NCBI GenBank assembly: GCA_934122155.1
Contig: CAKOVX010000002.1
Span: forward strand, 1 to 64,000
Origin: an uncultured Clostridia bacterium
GTDB taxonomy: Bacteria > Bacillota > Clostridia > TANB77 > CAG-508
Reading direction: 5' to 3'
DNA: 64,000 nt
Part shown: positions 17,340 through 27,200 of the stretch, piece by piece
Layout: every line of letters begins with the position of its first letter
Numbering within the stretch: the stretch's first letter is position 1
Position numbers and translations under genes: made by a program
The notes under the pieces: model-generated
What the model was told of the DNA's origin: nothing
The model's database searches: none
Seen by the model: only the letters and a program-made list of their open reading frames with translations

Positions 17340-18600
17340 ATTGTTTTTCTAAATATTCTATTATGTATCTTGCTGCCTTTTTTCCATCACTCGCTGCCCA
17401 CGCTACTGTTGAGTTTTGTCCTGTAACATCTCCTCCTGCAAATACCTTTTTATTTGAAGTTTGGTTTTGTTCATTTACTTGTATATATTTTTTAGGCGTC
17501 ATATTAATATTGCAACTTTCTATAAGTTCTTTTTCTGCCTTCCCACCAACTGCCATAATCACATAATCCATATCCATTATATAATTACTGTTTTCAATAT
17601 TTACTGGGTATTTACGTGTCTCTCCTTCTTTTTGTACTAGTTCAGTTTTTATACATTCTATCTGTTCAACTTTATCTGTTCCTAATATTTTTACAATATT
17701 GTTTAAAAATAAAAACTCTACTCCTTCTTTTTTTGCATCTGCAATTTCTTTTACTTCTGCTGGCATTTCTGCTTCAGACCTTCTATATATTACAACTACT
17801 TGTGCAGCTCCCATCTTTTTTATAGTTCTTGCACAGTCCATTGCAACATTTCCACCTCCAATAACAGCAACTTTTTTATTAGTATAATCAGGATGGTTTT
17901 GATTTTCTAGCAGTGAATTGCCTCCATATACTCCATTTAGTTCTTCACCTTCAATTACCATTTTTTTGGGCACATTTGCTCCTATTGATAGATATATTGC
18001 ATTATACTCTTTTTCTAGATCGGCTAAGTTTAAATTCTTGCCCAACTCTTTTTTACATTGTACTTTTATTCCTAGAGACAAAATCTGTTTGATAGTTTTT
18101 TCCACAATTTCATTTGTTAATCTGAATTCTGGTATTCCTCTTTTTAAAATTCCGCCTAAGTCCTCTTGTTTTTCATATATTGTTACTTGATATCCATTTT
18201 TTCTTAAAAATGCAGCTGCTGTTAGTCCAGATGGACCTCCTCCAACAATTGCAACTTTTTTGCTTTTTTCTTGAATATTTCCACAGCAGTTTAATAGGCT
18301 ATCTGAATTATTTAATGCCCAATCTCCTACATATGCCTCTAATTCTCCAATTGAGACAGGTTGTGATTTGATACCTCTTATACATTTACCTTGGCATTGT
18401 CTTTGATGTGGACATATTCTACCACATAAAGCTGGCATAACAGTTGTTTCACACAATATTTTATATGCTTCTTCTAAATTGCCTTCTTTTACTTTTTGTA
18501 TAAAACCTGGAATATTATTTTCAAGTGGACAACCTGTTCTGCATTGTGGATTTTTGCAATTCAAACAATATTCAGCTTTTTGTTTTATATCATCTTCCAT
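17338..18600 (-). CDS. GltD-like NADPH:ferredoxin-type oxidoreductase (glutamate synthase small-subunit family)
   Basis: This 420-residue flavoprotein has an N-terminal iron-sulfur adaptor (CLNCKNPQCRTGCPLENNIP and CGRICPHQRQCQGKC), an FAD Rossmann motif (AIVGGGPSGLTAAAFL, near 115-130) and an NAD(P) motif (AVIGGGNVAMDCART, near 245). It ends with the family GDV block (FAGGDVTGQNSTVAWAASDG). The family feeds electrons from NADPH to glutamate synthase or related partners. No gltB large subunit is nearby, so the partner is unknown. It is 24 bases downstream of a uracil-DNA glycosylase gene, probably cotranscribed. Confidence 0.88.
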   Translation of the reverse strand: MEDDIKQKAEYCLNCKNPQCRTGCPLENNIPGFIQKVKEGNLEEAYKILCETTVMPALCGRICPHQRQCQGKCIRGIKSQPVSIGELEAYVGDWALNNSDSLLNCCGNIQEKSKKVAIVGGGPSGLTAAAFLRKNGYQVTIYEKQEDLGGILKRGIPEFRLTNEIVEKTIKQILSLGIKVQCKKELGKNLNLADLEKEYNAIYLSIGANVPKKMVIEGEELNGVYGGNSLLENQNHPDYTNKKVAVIGGGNVAMDCARTIKKMGAAQVVVIYRRSEAEMPAEVKEIADAKKEGVEFLFLNNIVKILGTDKVEQIECIKTELVQKEGETRKYPVNIENSNYIMDMDYVIMAVGGKAEKELIESCNINMTPKKYIQVNEQNQTSNKKVFAGGDVTGQNSTVAWAASDGKKAARYIIEYLEKQ

Positions 18601-18624
18601 ATCTTACTCCTAATTTATTTTATA

Positions 18625-19176
18625 TTATAAATTCAAAAAATTCACAACCTCTTTCAAATCTTTCCAAAACTCAATTTTTTTATTTTCATCTCTAAGTAGG
18701 GCAGCAGGATGCCAAGTAGGCATATATTTTATTCCTTTTTGCTCTATCCATTTACCTCTACTTGCTGTAATAGAATAATCTTTGCCTAATACATTTTTTA
18801 GTGCTGTACTTCCTAAAAGTACTATAACTTTTGGCTTTACTAATATTACCTGATTACGCAAATAATTTAGGCACGCTTCTGCTTCATCTTGTTCAGGAAC
18901 TCTATTTGCTGGTGGTCTGCATTTTACTATGTTTGTAATATACGCCTCTTGCCTTTTTATTCCTAAACCTTGAAATGCTTTGTTCATAAGTTGACCAGCT
19001 TTGCCTACAAAAGGTAGACCTTGAGTGTCCTCGTCTGCTCCTGGACCTTCACCTATAAACATCAAATCTGCTTGTATATTTCCATCTCCAAACACAATGT
19101 TTTTTCTTTTATTACATAATTTACATTTATTACAGTTTTTTATTTCGTTTTTTAAATCTTCCCAATTGTTATACAT
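18625..19176 (-). CDS. Family 4 uracil-DNA glycosylase (Fe-S)
   Basis: This 183-residue protein removes uracil from DNA as the first step of base excision repair. Seen are the family 4 motif A GEGPGADEDTQGLPFVG (about 43-59) and motif B WHPAALLRD (about 155-163). Cys residues in CNKCKLCNKR (N-terminal) and IVKCRPP (near 86) include the four expected [4Fe-4S] ligands. Length is close to other family 4 enzymes. It lies 15 bases after the upstream secreted-protein gene and 24 bases before the GltD-like gene. Confidence 0.93.
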   Translation of the reverse strand: MYNNWEDLKNEIKNCNKCKLCNKRKNIVFGDGNIQADLMFIGEGPGADEDTQGLPFVGKAGQLMNKAFQGLGIKRQEAYITNIVKCRPPANRVPEQDEAEACLNYLRNQVILVKPKVIVLLGSTALKNVLGKDYSITASRGKWIEQKGIKYMPTWHPAALLRDENKKIEFWKDLKEVVNFLNL

Positions 19177-19191
19177 TTTTTGTTCCTTTTC

Positions 19192-20307
19192 TTATTTTTC
19201 AATATACCCGCTTGTTTTTTGAGTGTACATTTCATCTGTTACTGATTTATATGTTTCTCCTTTGTAATCATCTGTAAATCCGTTATATGCTTTATATATT
19301 TCTCCTGTATCTGTATTATAAACTCTTTCATAACCTAAAGTTGCATCACTTTGTTTTTGGCTCATAATATCATAAGTTGTTTGTCTGTTTTCCCATGCTT
19401 GCATATATGAGTCAAATGCTGCTTGAATTGAGGCACTTAAAGCTAAAGCTTGTTTTGTTTGCGCATTTCCGTCATCTATTGTCTTTTTTACATAAGCATC
19501 ACTAAATTCAATTGAATTAGCTGATTGCAACAAAACATCTTTGTAGTCTATAAATTCATCTTTAGCAGAAGTTATTGACATTATATCATATACCATATAA
19601 TATAGCATATCTGTTCCACCTTGATATTGGTTTCCAAAGTTTACTATTGATGCCATAAACATACCTTCTCCTTGTTTGTCATTATCTCCTGTAAATGTGG
19701 CTCTCAATACTTTACTATCTAATGCAACACTTTTCATAGATGCTTTAGAATCAGATTCTTCTAATTTTGTAAAGTTATTAAATTTAGGAAAATTAAATGT
19801 GCTTAATGTTGGTTCAATTGAATTCATGTATGAGCCTATTTCATTAAATTTTTGATAAAATCCTTCTGTTGTTGGTTTTTCTAAAACCACAGCATCTGCA
19901 AATACTTTGTATTGGCTGTTGTTTCCACTTAGCTTATAGTAGTTTTGCCAAAAAGCTTTTCCTGCTGTACTTTTTAGTAATGGTTGCATTTTTAACATTA
20001 AAAATATTTGATTATTTGTTTCATTTGGATCATATACTTTAATTGCATAATACATTCCTGTTCCACCTGTTTCAACTTTCCACCCTTGTGGTTTCTTCAT
20101 TGAAAACTCTGCTGTTGAATAATCCTCTAATGTTATTTGACTTGCTGTATTTGCAATTATTTTAACATTATCTTGGCCTTTAACCGTTCCTCCGTTATTG
20201 TTATTTTGTTCTGTATTATTGTTTCTTGTCATTAAATATCCTCCTCCAAATACAAGTATAAAAACTACTACAATAGCTATTATCCAATTTCTTTTATTTT
20301 TATCCAT
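19192..20307 (-). CDS. Membrane-anchored extracytoplasmic protein of unknown function, 371 aa
   Basis: A start at 20307 with AAGGAGGAAG opens a short basic head, one membrane helix (about 8-26, IIAIVVVFILVFGGGYLM) and an Asn-rich linker (RNNNTEQNNNNGGT), then about 330 residues outside the membrane. There is no lipobox Cys. The final 60 residues (YDIMSQKQSDATLGYERVYN.. to SGYIEK) are tyrosine-rich and look like a beta domain. I do not recognise the whole family. It starts a three-gene run with the glycosylase and the GltD-like gene, which gives no clear functional hint. Confidence 0.75.
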   Translation of the reverse strand: MDKNKRNWIIAIVVVFILVFGGGYLMTRNNNTEQNNNNGGTVKGQDNVKIIANTASQITLEDYSTAEFSMKKPQGWKVETGGTGMYYAIKVYDPNETNNQIFLMLKMQPLLKSTAGKAFWQNYYKLSGNNSQYKVFADAVVLEKPTTEGFYQKFNEIGSYMNSIEPTLSTFNFPKFNNFTKLEESDSKASMKSVALDSKVLRATFTGDNDKQGEGMFMASIVNFGNQYQGGTDMLYYMVYDIMSITSAKDEFIDYKDVLLQSANSIEFSDAYVKKTIDDGNAQTKQALALSASIQAAFDSYMQAWENRQTTYDIMSQKQSDATLGYERVYNTDTGEIYKAYNGFTDDYKGETYKSVTDEMYTQKTSGYIEK

Positions 20308-20459
20308 ATTTTCTTCCTCCTTGAGTGTATTATACTATAATGTAATTATAAAAATCTAGTTTTTATATTTATTTTTACCAATTTTTCTGTGACTATTCGG
20401 TAATTGATTTTTGCATAATTTTGTGCTAATATAGATGAGCAAATTAATGGAGGTTTAAT

Positions 20460-22196
20460 ATGACTTTTAGTGAACAATTAAATAAATATTTAGAACAATT
20501 TTCTTGTTCTTCTCAAGAACTGGTAACTGCTTCTGGCTTATCTTCAACAGTTGTTAGCCGTTATCGCAAAGGAGATAGAACTCCAAGTATAAAAAGCACT
20601 CAACTTGAGCAATTAGTAAAAGGGCTATGTTCTATTGCAACTGACAGAAAAATTAATATCTCGCAAGATGAAATTTATAGTAGTTTGGCAAATACTTTAA
20701 ATGATGTTTTTGTTGACTTTGAACAATTAAGTAAAAATTTTAATGAAATAATTTCTGCTTTAAATATAAGTGTTGCTGATTTAGCTCGTTCTATTGGTTA
20801 TGATGCTTCTTTTTTATCTAAAATTCGTACAGGAAATAGAAGCCCAGCAAAGCCAAAGGATTTTATTGAATCTGTTTGTAAATTTATAGTAGCAAAGTAT
20901 ACATCTCAAGCTAATAAAGAAACTATTGCTTTGCTTATTGGGTGTAAAATTGAAGATTTAAAAGATGCTAATTATTTAATTAAATTAGAAAGTTGGTTTT
21001 CTACTAATACCTCTACTAATTCTATTAGTAGCTTTTTAAAAAACTTAGATGAATTTGATTTGAATCAGTATATAAAAGCTATTCATTTTGATGAAATGAA
21101 GGTCCCTTTTGTACCTTTTTATAAATCTTCTTCTAAAAATTATTATGGTATAGAAGAAATGAAAAAAGGAGAATTAGACTTTTTTAAAGCTACTGTTTTT
21201 TCAAAATCTGATGAACCTGTTTTTATGTGTAGTGATATGCCTATGGAAGATATGGCTGAAGATATAGATTTTGGTAAAAAGTGGATGTTTGCTATTGCAA
21301 TGACTTTAAAAAAGGGATTGCATTTGAATATTATTCATAATTTAGATAGACCTTTTAATGAAATGATGTTAGGTTTAGAAAGTTGGATTCCTATTTATAT
21401 GACAGGACAGGTTTCTCCTTATTTTCTAAAGGGTACTCCAAATTCTATATATTGTCATTTTAATTATGTTTCAGGAGCTGCTGCTCTTACAGGAGAATGT
21501 ATAAATGGATACCATAGCAAGGGAAAATATTATTTAACTAGTTCTAAAAATGATATTGCTTATTACAAAGAAAAAGCTAAATGCTTACTTAGTAAGGCTA
21601 CTCCTCTTATGGAAATTTATAGGTCAGAATCAAAAAATGCCTTTTCTGTGTTTATGGCTTCAAGTACTAAAATCAATTGTCCTCGTAGAAGAATAGTGTC
21701 TTCATTACCAATTCACACTATATCTGAAGATTTACTTTTAAAAATTTTAGAACATAATAATATTTCTAAACAAGATGTTGAAAACATATTAAATGCTGTT
21801 AATGAACAAAAAAGGTTAATTACAGCTGTGTTAAAAGAAAATACTTTTGAAGATGAAATAACAGAACTTTCAAAAGAAGATTTTGAAGTATTACATCCTT
21901 CCCTTTCTCTTTCAGATAGTTTTTACGAAGGTAAAATTTGCTATAATTATGATGAATATTTAGAGCATTTAGAATTGACAAAAAAATATGCAGATAAAAT
22001 TAATAATTATATATTAAATACTAATTGTTACCATACATTTAAAAATATACAAATTTTATTCTGTGGAAATGAATGGGTAATGATTTCAAAGGCTAATAGT
22101 CCTTCTATTCATTTTGTAATTCATCATCCAAAATTAATGGAAGCACTTAAAAATTTCATACCACCAGTTATAGAAAAAAGAGACAGTGACTTATAA
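20460..22196 (+). CDS. Double helix-turn-helix protein, 578 aa
   Basis: Two XRE-like helix-turn-helix units are visible: residues about 18-44 (ELVTASGLSSTVVSRYRKGD) and about 99-130 (VADLARSIGYDASFLSKIRT). The remaining 440 residues have no membrane helix and no enzyme motif that I recognise. The second half contains an FAIAMTLKKGLHLNIIHNLD block followed by an ECINGYHSKGKYYLTSSK region. It is a likely DNA-binding regulator with a large sensory or effector domain acting in the cytoplasm. It stands alone after GGAGG, with a terminator overlapping its stop. Confidence 0.75.
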   Translation: MTFSEQLNKYLEQFSCSSQELVTASGLSSTVVSRYRKGDRTPSIKSTQLEQLVKGLCSIATDRKINISQDEIYSSLANTLNDVFVDFEQLSKNFNEIISALNISVADLARSIGYDASFLSKIRTGNRSPAKPKDFIESVCKFIVAKYTSQANKETIALLIGCKIEDLKDANYLIKLESWFSTNTSTNSISSFLKNLDEFDLNQYIKAIHFDEMKVPFVPFYKSSSKNYYGIEEMKKGELDFFKATVFSKSDEPVFMCSDMPMEDMAEDIDFGKKWMFAIAMTLKKGLHLNIIHNLDRPFNEMMLGLESWIPIYMTGQVSPYFLKGTPNSIYCHFNYVSGAAALTGECINGYHSKGKYYLTSSKNDIAYYKEKAKCLLSKATPLMEIYRSESKNAFSVFMASSTKINCPRRRIVSSLPIHTISEDLLLKILEHNNISKQDVENILNAVNEQKRLITAVLKENTFEDEITELSKEDFEVLHPSLSLSDSFYEGKICYNYDEYLEHLELTKKYADKINNYILNTNCYHTFKNIQILFCGNEWVMISKANSPSIHFVIHHPKLMEALKNFIPPVIEKRDSDL

Positions 22197-22216
22197 AATG
22201 TCACTATCTTTTTTTA
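22181..22216. terminator. Bidirectional terminator overlapping the stop codon
   Basis: GACAGTGAC/GTCACTATC (one mismatch) surrounds the TAA of the HTH gene and is followed by TTTTTTT. It also faces the convergent carboxypeptidase gene. Confidence 0.75.
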
Positions 22217-23125
22217 TTTTACACATTCTTCTATTAATTCAATTTTCTTTTCTAAGTTTGTATCAATCTTTGCCATTGTTCCAATTGGTATAACAGTTTT
22301 CTTATCTATATGACCAAAATTATTTGATTTTATTATTGGAAAACTGTATTCTCCATCTAATGTATCTAACAAAATTTTTTCTATACTTACTGCCCCATCA
22401 TAATTTCCTAGCCAAATTCCTTTTATTTTATCAAATACTCCATTTTGTTTCATATGATAAAAATAATTGCTAACTAATTCTGGTGGTGTTTCAACAAATA
22501 GCTCTTCTAAAAATAGTATTTTATCTGTAAAATCAATACTATATTTTCCACATATCATTTCATTTACCAAGCTTAAATTACCACCTACTAAAATTCCCTT
22601 TGCTTTTCCTTCTTTAATTGTAACATATTCGTCATCTGCTTTTCCAAAGCTTAAACCACCTTCTACAAATCTTTTCATTACTTCTTCATAGCCATATTTA
22701 GTTTGCCATGAAGTTAATGCTTTAAATGTTGGGCCATGAAAAGTTACTAATCCAGTTTTTGCATAAATTGCATTTAAAAGTGATGTTGAATCACTAAATC
22801 CACATATTATTTTAGGATGATATTTTATTGCATCATAATCTAAATAATCAAATGTAGAATTTGAATTAAAACCTCCTGATATGCAAAATATAGCTTTAGT
22901 TTCGTCATCTTGAAACATATAATTTATATCTTCTGCTTTTTGTTTTGCTGTTGCCGAATATCCTAATTTATTAGTTATTGCATTTGGTGCAAATTTAATA
23001 TTAAACCCTGAAATTTCCATAAGCATTATTGAATTATTTATTGTTTCTAGATCTTCTTTTAATACAGGGCTTGATGGTGCTATTAAACCAATAGTATCAC
23101 CTTTTTTTAACCTTTCAGGTATCAT
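22214..23125 (-). CDS. LD-carboxypeptidase/MccF-like serine peptidase (S66)
   Basis: This 303-residue protein starts MIPERLKKGDTIGLIAPSSP, the S66 N-terminal signature. The nucleophile Ser lies in CGFSDSTSLLNAI (near 110). The Glu and His of the S66 triad are expected in LFLEELFVETPP and SNNFGHIDKK. LD-carboxypeptidases remove the terminal D-Ala from muropeptides during wall recycling, while MccF homologues cleave microcin C-type conjugates. There is no signal peptide, so a cytoplasmic recycling role fits. It is 10 bases downstream of the laccase-domain gene. Confidence 0.9.
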   Translation of the reverse strand: MIPERLKKGDTIGLIAPSSPVLKEDLETINNSIMLMEISGFNIKFAPNAITNKLGYSATAKQKAEDINYMFQDDETKAIFCISGGFNSNSTFDYLDYDAIKYHPKIICGFSDSTSLLNAIYAKTGLVTFHGPTFKALTSWQTKYGYEEVMKRFVEGGLSFGKADDEYVTIKEGKAKGILVGGNLSLVNEMICGKYSIDFTDKILFLEELFVETPPELVSNYFYHMKQNGVFDKIKGIWLGNYDGAVSIEKILLDTLDGEYSFPIIKSNNFGHIDKKTVIPIGTMAKIDTNLEKKIELIEECVK

Positions 23126-23135
23126 ATTACTCCTC

Positions 23136-23945
23136 CTATTTTATTGCTATTATTGCCCCATTTACTCCAAAGCTTTTTCCATCTGCTCTATATGAATGAA
23201 ACTCTTTTGAATGACACATTGTACAAATATTACTGTCTATTATATTTTCCGTTTTTAATCCTATATTTTTTAATGACTCTATGTTAATTTTTACTGTATC
23301 AATATAGTATTTCTGCTTTTCTTCTTTTTTGTCTCCTAGTTTAATTATTTCATCAATGTTTTTTAACTCTTTGTATTTATTATAAAATAAGTCTTTTACA
23401 TCTTCATCAACTTCAAAACAACATTGTCTTATACTTGGACATATACAGCATATAATATTTTCTGGTTTACTCTGATATTCAGTTACCATCTTTTCTATTG
23501 CTTTTACTATTATTCCTTTTAAAGTACCTTTCCAACCTGAATGAATACTCCCTATAGCTTTTTTTACTGGGTCATACAAAAGCATTGAAATGCAGTCTGC
23601 AGAAGTTGTAAGTAATGTAATATTTTTTTTATCAGTGACTATTCCATCAACATCCTTTAGTTCATCAGTTGTTTTTACTTCCTCGACTTTTTCTACTATA
23701 TCTGTATGGGTTTGGTATGGCCTTACAATTTGTGCATTTTTTAAATTTAAACTCTTTAATATTTTATCACAACTTTGCTTAAAAAAGTCACGATTTTTTA
23801 TTTGAAAATTCAACTGGTTATTACTTCTCATTGTATAACAATGTATTATTTCTGGATACTCTAACAATTTTCTAAACTGAATATATTCAATTCCATTTCT
23901 ATTTTCATATACTATATTCTCCACTTGTAGTTTACTTCCTCCCAT
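23136..23945 (-). CDS. pgeF: Laccase-domain multicopper/purine nucleoside phosphorylase (YfiH/YlmD family)
   Basis: The family motifs are clear: TTSADCISMLLYD, IGSIHSGWKGTLKG, ICPSIRQCCFEV and the closing CTMCHSKEFHSYRADG. His and Cys here form the metal-binding active site. Members act on adenosine and inosine, and some oxidise phenols or edit peptidoglycan. The start is uncertain: the ATG at 23945 has no ribosome site of its own, while GGGAGGAAG lies just inside and would serve a GTG at 23924 at a rather long spacing. It is probably cotranscribed with the S66 peptidase. Confidence 0.88.
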   Translation of the reverse strand: MGGSKLQVENIVYENRNGIEYIQFRKLLEYPEIIHCYTMRSNNQLNFQIKNRDFFKQSCDKILKSLNLKNAQIVRPYQTHTDIVEKVEEVKTTDELKDVDGIVTDKKNITLLTTSADCISMLLYDPVKKAIGSIHSGWKGTLKGIIVKAIEKMVTEYQSKPENIICCICPSIRQCCFEVDEDVKDLFYNKYKELKNIDEIIKLGDKKEEKQKYYIDTVKINIESLKNIGLKTENIIDSNICTMCHSKEFHSYRADGKSFGVNGAIIAIK

Positions 23946-23957
23946 ATTAAGTTATTC

Positions 23958-23987
23958 TTGACAAATTTTAATCAATTGTTATATAAT
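23958..23987 (+). promoter_or_regulatory. Strong promoter of the candidate antitoxin RNA
   Basis: TTGACA (23958-23963) and TATAAT (23982-23987) are perfect consensus boxes 18 bp apart, leading to GGAAATG at 23995. No open reading frame follows. Confidence 0.85.
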
Positions 23988-23994
23988 AATAATA

Positions 23995-24079
23995 GGAAAT
24001 GAAAAACCACAAACGTGGTTTGCCATATAAAATGCAAAAAGCGCATCTACAACGGTCAAATTACAGATGCGTTTTTTTT
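23995..24079 (+). ncRNA. Candidate antitoxin small RNA of a type I toxin-antitoxin pair
   Basis: A consensus promoter gives a transcript of about 85 bases that ends at a terminator (CGCATCT/AGATGCG then eight T). The 5' end folds AACCAC-AAAC-GTGGTT (24005-24020). Its AAACCACA (24004-24011) is complementary to TGTGGTTT in the 5' untranslated region of the opposing peptide mRNA, and its 3' end fully overlaps that mRNA at the shared terminator. This is the architecture of par/RNA II-type antitoxins. The RNA itself is inferred, not seen expressed. Confidence 0.65.
24042..24071. terminator. Shared bidirectional terminator of the toxin and RNA genes
   Basis: CGCATCT (24042-24048) and AGATGCG (24065-24071) flank a 16-base loop. 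TTTTTTTT follows on the plus strand and CTTTTTG on the minus strand. Confidence 0.85.
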
Positions 24080-24085
24080 ATTGGT

Positions 24086-24208
24086 TTATTTCTGTTTACT
24101 CAAAATTACAGCTAATACTATAATTAAGGCAAACGTAATGATAGTTACTCCAATTAAAGAATAATATAATATGTATATTGTTGCAATTAATGATTGTATT
24201 TCTACCAT
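24086..24208 (-). CDS. Small hydrophobic peptide, candidate type I toxin, 40 aa
   Basis: The ATG at 24208 opens MVEIQSLIATIYILYYSLIG, then about 16 more hydrophobic residues, ending ILSKQK. One long membrane helix with a basic tail is the typical shape of Fst/TxpA/holin-like toxins. GGAGG (complement of 24217-24221) is eight bases upstream, ideal for translation. A matching CCTCC (complement of 24227-24231) just ahead of it can fold over it with a tiny loop, so the site may be hidden in the nascent mRNA. The transcript should start near 24258 and end at the shared terminator. I cannot assign a named family. Confidence 0.72.
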   Translation of the reverse strand: MVEIQSLIATIYILYYSLIGVTIITFALIIVLAVILSKQK

Positions 24209-24262
24209 ACGCCTCACCTCCTTGTAGGAGGCAAACCACATCTGTCTTTTTCATTTCCTATA

Positions 24263-24290
24263 ATTATATAGTACAACATTTACTTATAAA
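24263..24290 (-). promoter_or_regulatory. Promoter of the candidate toxin mRNA
   Basis: On the minus strand TATAAT (complement of 24263-24268) has a weak TTTATA box 16 bp upstream, ending against the addB stop codon. It leads to GGAAATGAAAAA, the same 5' end as the opposing RNA. It is weaker than the plus-strand promoter. Confidence 0.6.
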
Positions 24291-24293
24291 TGT

Positions 24294-27200
24294 CTAGCGA
24301 ACACTTGAAATTTTTTCCAATACTTTTTCCTTATTAACATTTGGTATGTAATTATAATTATTTTTTGTAGTTTGATTAAACTGACAAATCGCCTTATAAC
24401 TACAATATTCGCAAGGTGTTTTCTTATCCCTAGTTCTATAATATGGTTCAATTCCAATATTTCCATTTAAAATTTCTTCTGAAATTTGTTTTATGATTTT
24501 TTTCATATAATTTTGTAAGTTTTCAAATTGTTTTCTATTTAATGTATTTGGTTTGTCACTAACCTCTCCGTCTTTGCCTATATATGCTGGAACAATATTA
24601 GAACTACCAGATACTAAATTCGTGTCCATTTTTCTTACAATATTACTATCTACAAGTATAAGCCCTTGCATTTTAAATTGTTTTCTTAGTTCTTCTGTAA
24701 TTTCTTCATCAGTCATATTTGGATTTGCATTTAATACTGGGTCTATTAAATTAAAATACAATGCGCCTGCTGGTGTTACTTCTTCATTTTCACAAGCAGC
24801 ATCCAAATATGTTAATAATTGAAGTTGCAAACCTGCATATACTTCATTTAAATTTATATTTTTTATTGATGATTTATAATCTATTATTCTAATATAATTT
24901 CCCTCTGCAGTTTTTGCAATATCTAGTCTATCAATTTTTCCAGTTATCTCAACTTTTTTACCATCTTTTAATTCATATATAATTGGCTCATATTGGCCAC
25001 CTTGTTTAAATTCAAGTTCATGTCCTATTACTTCAAAGTCACTATATTTTAAACTATCTACAATATATTTCATAGATTTCGTAATTACTTTTTTTAGTCT
25101 TTGAGCTAATATTCTGTATTTTGGAATACTATTAAATATATCATATTTTTTTAATGTTAGTTTTTCTTCAACAATATCTTCTGTAATTTGTTTTATTTGT
25201 TCTTCTTCAATATTTTTTACAGATATGTTTAATTCATCTAATCTTTCGAAAAAGCTATCTATTACTTCATGCATTAAGTTTCCTGTATCAACAGCCTCAA
25301 CATTAAAGCTATCTTTTTCTTTTAATTTTAGTCCGTATTTTAAATAATATGAAAAAGCACAAGCTTGATATTGTTCTAGTCTTGACACACTTGTTTTTAA
25401 AGTATTGCCATATAATTTTTCCAATTTATTTTGCTTTAATTTTTCTGGCTCATTTTTATATTGTAAAGCTTTTATTGCTGACTCTAATTTTGTTTTATAA
25501 TTAGCTTGATAATAATTGTATACATCGAACCAAATAGGTTCTATTTCCTCACCCTGTGTAAAATTTCTTAAATTTACTAATAATTCATCAAATGTAGTTT
25601 TAGAAAGTAATACTTCACTTTTTCTTTCTATTACATCACTTTGTTCTTTTATATTAGGAAATATTCTTTTAATTTTATTTATTAATATTGACGCTCTTAA
25701 AGATTTTCCCTCTGCATCTGATGAAGCATAAGATAAATAAAGTTTTTCTTCTGCTGTTGTAAATGCCTTGTAAATATTAAAATTGTCGTCATAAATTTGC
25801 TCTATTGTTCCTTTTGCAAGTTCTATTCCTTGCTCTTTTAATATATTTCTATCTTTATCGTCTAAAAATCCTTCATCTTTTTGTATACTTGGAAAGCTTC
25901 CATCATTTAAACCTATAATAAATACTGCCTTTACTTTATGTGATCTTGAACGGTCTACATCTCCTACTATTACTTGGTCTGCAGTTGCAGGAATTGTGCC
26001 TAAGTCACTTTGGTTAAATCCCATTTTTAATATTTTTGCATATCTATCAAAAGTTATATTTTTATTGCCTAAAACTAGTACTATTTCATCGAATAAATCG
26101 GTTAAAATTTTAATACTTAATTCATATTGTTTTGCAATTTCTAGTTCATTATTTTGTTTCAATTCTTCAATTTTTTGTTCTAGCTTTTCATATATATTAT
26201 TTTGGACTAAAAATTCATATAATCCAGTCGTTATTTCTTTTACTGTTTTTAATCCTGCTAACTGTTTTTTGAATTTCAAAAGAGGTTCTACAACTTTATC
26301 TCTTGCATATATTATTTGCTTTTGTTGCTCTTCTGTTTCATTGTAAAAGTTCCATTCTTTTGCATGCCATTTACTTCCTTTTATGCCCCATTTTAAGCAA
26401 TAATTTTCTAATACTGCTATTTCTTGTGTATCTAAATCTAGTAACCCTGTTTTTATATATCCAAAAACAGATTCATAAGACCAGTTCTTTGCAAATATTT
26501 CTAATAAAGATAATACATATCTTACTAAAATATTACTTCCTAAGTCTTTTTTCTCATCTATAAAAACTGGTATATTATATTGCTCAAAAATTGCTTTGCA
26601 TAAACTTGAATATGTTTCTATGTTTTTTGTAATTACAGCCATTTCTTCATATTTGTAGCCTTTTTTTGCAAGTTTTGTTATTTGTATTGCAACATTTTCT
26701 ATTTCAGAATATGGATTACTTGCCAAAAATATAGATAAGTTTTCATTTTGTTTGTCATATTTTTTATAAAAAGGAGAGGCCATATCTTCTGCTAGATGTT
26801 GTAATTCTTCAGTTTTAAATCTATATGGTGTATTTAAAAAAATTGGTTTTTCTACTTCTATTTGCTCTTGGTTTGCAATTTCTAAAATCCTTTTTGCTGT
26901 TTGTTTATTACTATAAAATGTGTCTATATCAGCATTTGTATTTTCTTGTAAATTATCTGCACAAATTGTTATTGTAATTTTATGTGATATTCTCATAAGT
27001 TTTCTTAAAATTTCATATTCTTGCAAAGTGAAACCTGCAAATTCGTCAATATATATATCACAATTTTTAAATTCATTTGATTCTTCTAGCTCTTCTGCTA
27101 AAAGAGTTAACCCATCATTTTCGTCAATATATTGATTTTGAATTGAAGTGTTATATAAATCATATAAATTTGTAATATCTTCAAGCTTTTTTTGTAGATA

